From NCBI GenBank assembly GCA_028023455.1, contig JAQFVV010000014.1, positions 1,057,336 to 1,121,335 of the forward strand: a stretch of 64,000 nt of DNA, given 5' to 3'. The notes below the pieces were generated by a model. It did not search any database, was not told the origin of the DNA, and was given only the letters and a program-made list of their open reading frames with translations. The stretch's first letter is position 1, and each line of letters opens with the position of its first letter. Of this stretch, positions 61,970 to 64,000 are shown one piece after another. The position numbers and the translations under genes are program-made. Source of the DNA: Epiperipatus broadwayi. Lineage: Eukaryota; Onychophora; Udeonychophora; Euonychophora; Peripatidae.

Positions 61970-64000
61970 AAAAAAATAATGTTCATAAAATACAAGCATT
62001 CATCACACTTTGTGTTATTCATTTTGATGCTTCATCTTTTAAAAATATGCATTTATTTGTGAAAATCAAAATCTCAAAATTATTTTTAATAAATATCATG
62101 AATAGTTGTAATTTCTTTTATCATCAAAAATAGTTTAATAAAAATATGAAAAGATAACTATGATTCTTTATTACTTTACTTCAGTATTTTCATTCAATTT
62201 CATTTGTATTTCATCTTAATCCAAACAAGAAAAACCTATCTTACTTCCCTTTGAAAAAAACAATACATCAATCCAAAATTATTTATTATTCATCTTTCAT
62301 AAAATACTATGCTATATGATGTAATAGCTATTGAAATTCAGATAGCAATACAATGCAGAGGACATAAAGAAATGACTAGAGTAAAGACTCAATAGTATAA
62401 AATATATTTAATAATCCACATGGAAACAGTGTGAAAGAATAGGTATGACTTTTGTCCAATAACTTCAAAAATAATGTCCAGGCTATCTATTCAGCTCTTA
62501 CAGATCATTTAAAAATACAAAATATCAAACACTGCCCAAGGGAAATACATACAAGACACATGGATACGTTAACTGTACTTGCATAAAACTATGAAGATCG
62601 AATATAGGCTATTTTTCTATCTTCTTAATATATCCTACATATAAAGCATCCAAGGGTTTCCTTATATACTTCCTTGTCACTACCGATTAAAACTCCAAAA
62701 TAGACCTAACAATCCACATAGCAACATAACTAGCATTACTCTTAATAACAAACAAAGTTAACATATAATGTTATCAATCCAGAACTACTATAAGAAAAAG
62801 GTTTCATTCACTTAAAACTTAGCAAAAAAAATACAAATGACCTTGATTTTAAAACATTAAAATCAATATTTAAAAAATAGTGTATAGCTCATTCAGTAAA
62901 GAATCGTGAAAAATTATGAGTATCAATACATTATATTAAATTTTGTAATATACGAAAGAAAAATGTATGCATATCTTTTTTTTTTAAATCATAGCTTGTA
63001 TCAGAATAATAATAAAAATTTATGTGTAATTAACGCACACATACTCAGGTTCACACATATATATGATAAAAGCAATATTTCAAAAATATTCCAAGCAAAT
63101 CTAAAAATAATAATAATAAATAAAATGTACATCATATAATGATTAAATAATTTTTAATTATCTAGTGACTTTATGATTTGAAAAATCACTATTTTAGATG
63201 TCTTCAGGTCCAATTAAGCATAAAAAAACACATTAATCAAAAATATCAGTCATCCAATATAACAACTATTATACTTTAAAATGTCTGCAAAACTTTAAAA
63301 TATTGAAAATTTTTTTAAAAAATATTAATGTTGTTAGAATAATAATATAAAATATTTTAAAAATGTAACCTTTTCTATCCTATACAATAAATTGTAATAC
63401 TAAAGTTAGTATATTTAACATAATAATTAAAACTAAATTTACGTAATTCCAATTCATGTCTGTCCTCCAATAAAATTCAACTAAAAGTTTTTCATTATAA
63501 TTCAATGCTTCAAATGGGATCCTCCATGGTTGCTATGTGACAAATATTGTCTGAAAGTCTTTTTAGCACAGCACTCTCTCCTTTGTAGCGCAATTAACAA
63601 TAGAAAAAAAATAAAGAAAAAAAACCTCCAATAGTCAACTTTAGAATCATAGAAAATCTAAAAAAAACTACTGTTCATCCTGGTTTGAATACAGTCTTTT
63701 ATTTAATGCTTCCACGGAATAACAGTTATAAATGTGATATCACTTCACAAAATATTTCCTATAGGTAAGTTCTAGTGTTTTTCGTTCATGTGAATTCCAT
63801 CGGCTTACAGATGCATCCTCAACAACCATACAAAAGCCAGTCCATATGTTAGCCAAAAATAAGCATTTTTTCCATTCTTTTTTTAAAAATATCTCATAAT
63901 TGCCGATATGTAATAATAAATAACTTTATATTTAAATATTTCATAAGTTATTTATTTAGTCCCGATAATATTTATTTCTATTATCCATTCACATATTTTT
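61970..64000. other. AT-rich, A-biased non-coding DNA; one isolated donor-like site
   Basis: No gene is supported. ATAGGTAAGT at 63761-63770 matches the animal 5' splice donor consensus, but the sequence upstream has stops in all frames, so it could only be a non-coding exon edge or chance. The remaining sequence shows A runs and no repeat partner within the window. Confidence 0.45.

Noticed and set aside
61912-62133. 73-codon frame beginning at 61912
   Set aside because: Overlaps the right arm of the 60893-61967 inverted repeat; start context and composition give no support for a gene.
63761-63770. Consensus splice donor ATAGGTAAGT
   Set aside because: Stops in all frames immediately upstream and no paired acceptor; a consensus match of this length is expected by chance in 64 kb.

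Overview
This is a gene-poor, very A+T-rich (roughly three quarters A+T by eye, not computed) eukaryotic window. It looks like intergenic or intronic DNA of an invertebrate animal. The reasons are pervasive homopolymers, large uninterrupted microsatellites, tRNA-derived SINE-like heads, a hAT-type miniature element, a Penelope-like GIY-YIG remnant and a decayed IS630/Tc1/mariner-type transposase, with no long open reading frame anywhere. There are no bacterial features (no operons, no Shine-Dalgarno-led genes, no CRISPR). The repeat mix is compatible with a lophotrochozoan such as a cephalopod mollusc, but I cannot fix the species from the sequence.

Layout. 1-19.9 kb: mostly unannotatable AT-rich DNA holding a few tRNA-like SINE relics, a GC-richer island at 9.86-10.11 kb, one possible terminal exon near 8.16 kb, and a coding-like but broken block at 17.7-18.1 kb. 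19.9-21.8 kb: one decayed DNA transposon. It has a minus-strand DDE transposase pseudogene and unusual terminal inverted repeats built from tandem ~20-bp units. 26.3-40.1 kb: a nested repeat cluster. A ~1.8-kb repeat (called AC here) is present twice in direct orientation. The first copy is split by a ~4-kb block that carries a second repeat (B). B contains an internal tandem duplication, and one of its units contains a 496-bp hAT-type miniature element with a perfect 8-bp target duplication. A second, inverted copy of B at 38.8-40.1 kb preserves the empty target site. 33.0-34.5 kb, between the two AC copies, has the look of an old, broken retroelement reading frame. 42.07-42.65 kb: Penelope-like GIY-YIG endonuclease remnant. 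45.0 and 56.3 kb: two SINE-like heads of one family, on opposite strands. 47.4-48.07 kb: a ~330-bp tandem duplication. 49.9-50.85 kb: a perfect hairpin with 83-bp arms next to a ~713-bp pure AAT array. 53.3-55.5 kb and 60.9-62.0 kb: smaller inverted and direct repeats that look like miniature elements.

No intact protein-coding gene could be supported. The interpretable content is mobile-element history: which element inserted into which, and how the copies decayed. The best biological leads are the transposon with satellite-like terminal repeats, the perfect hairpin beside the AAT expansion, and the three-level nested insertion with its built-in empty-site control.
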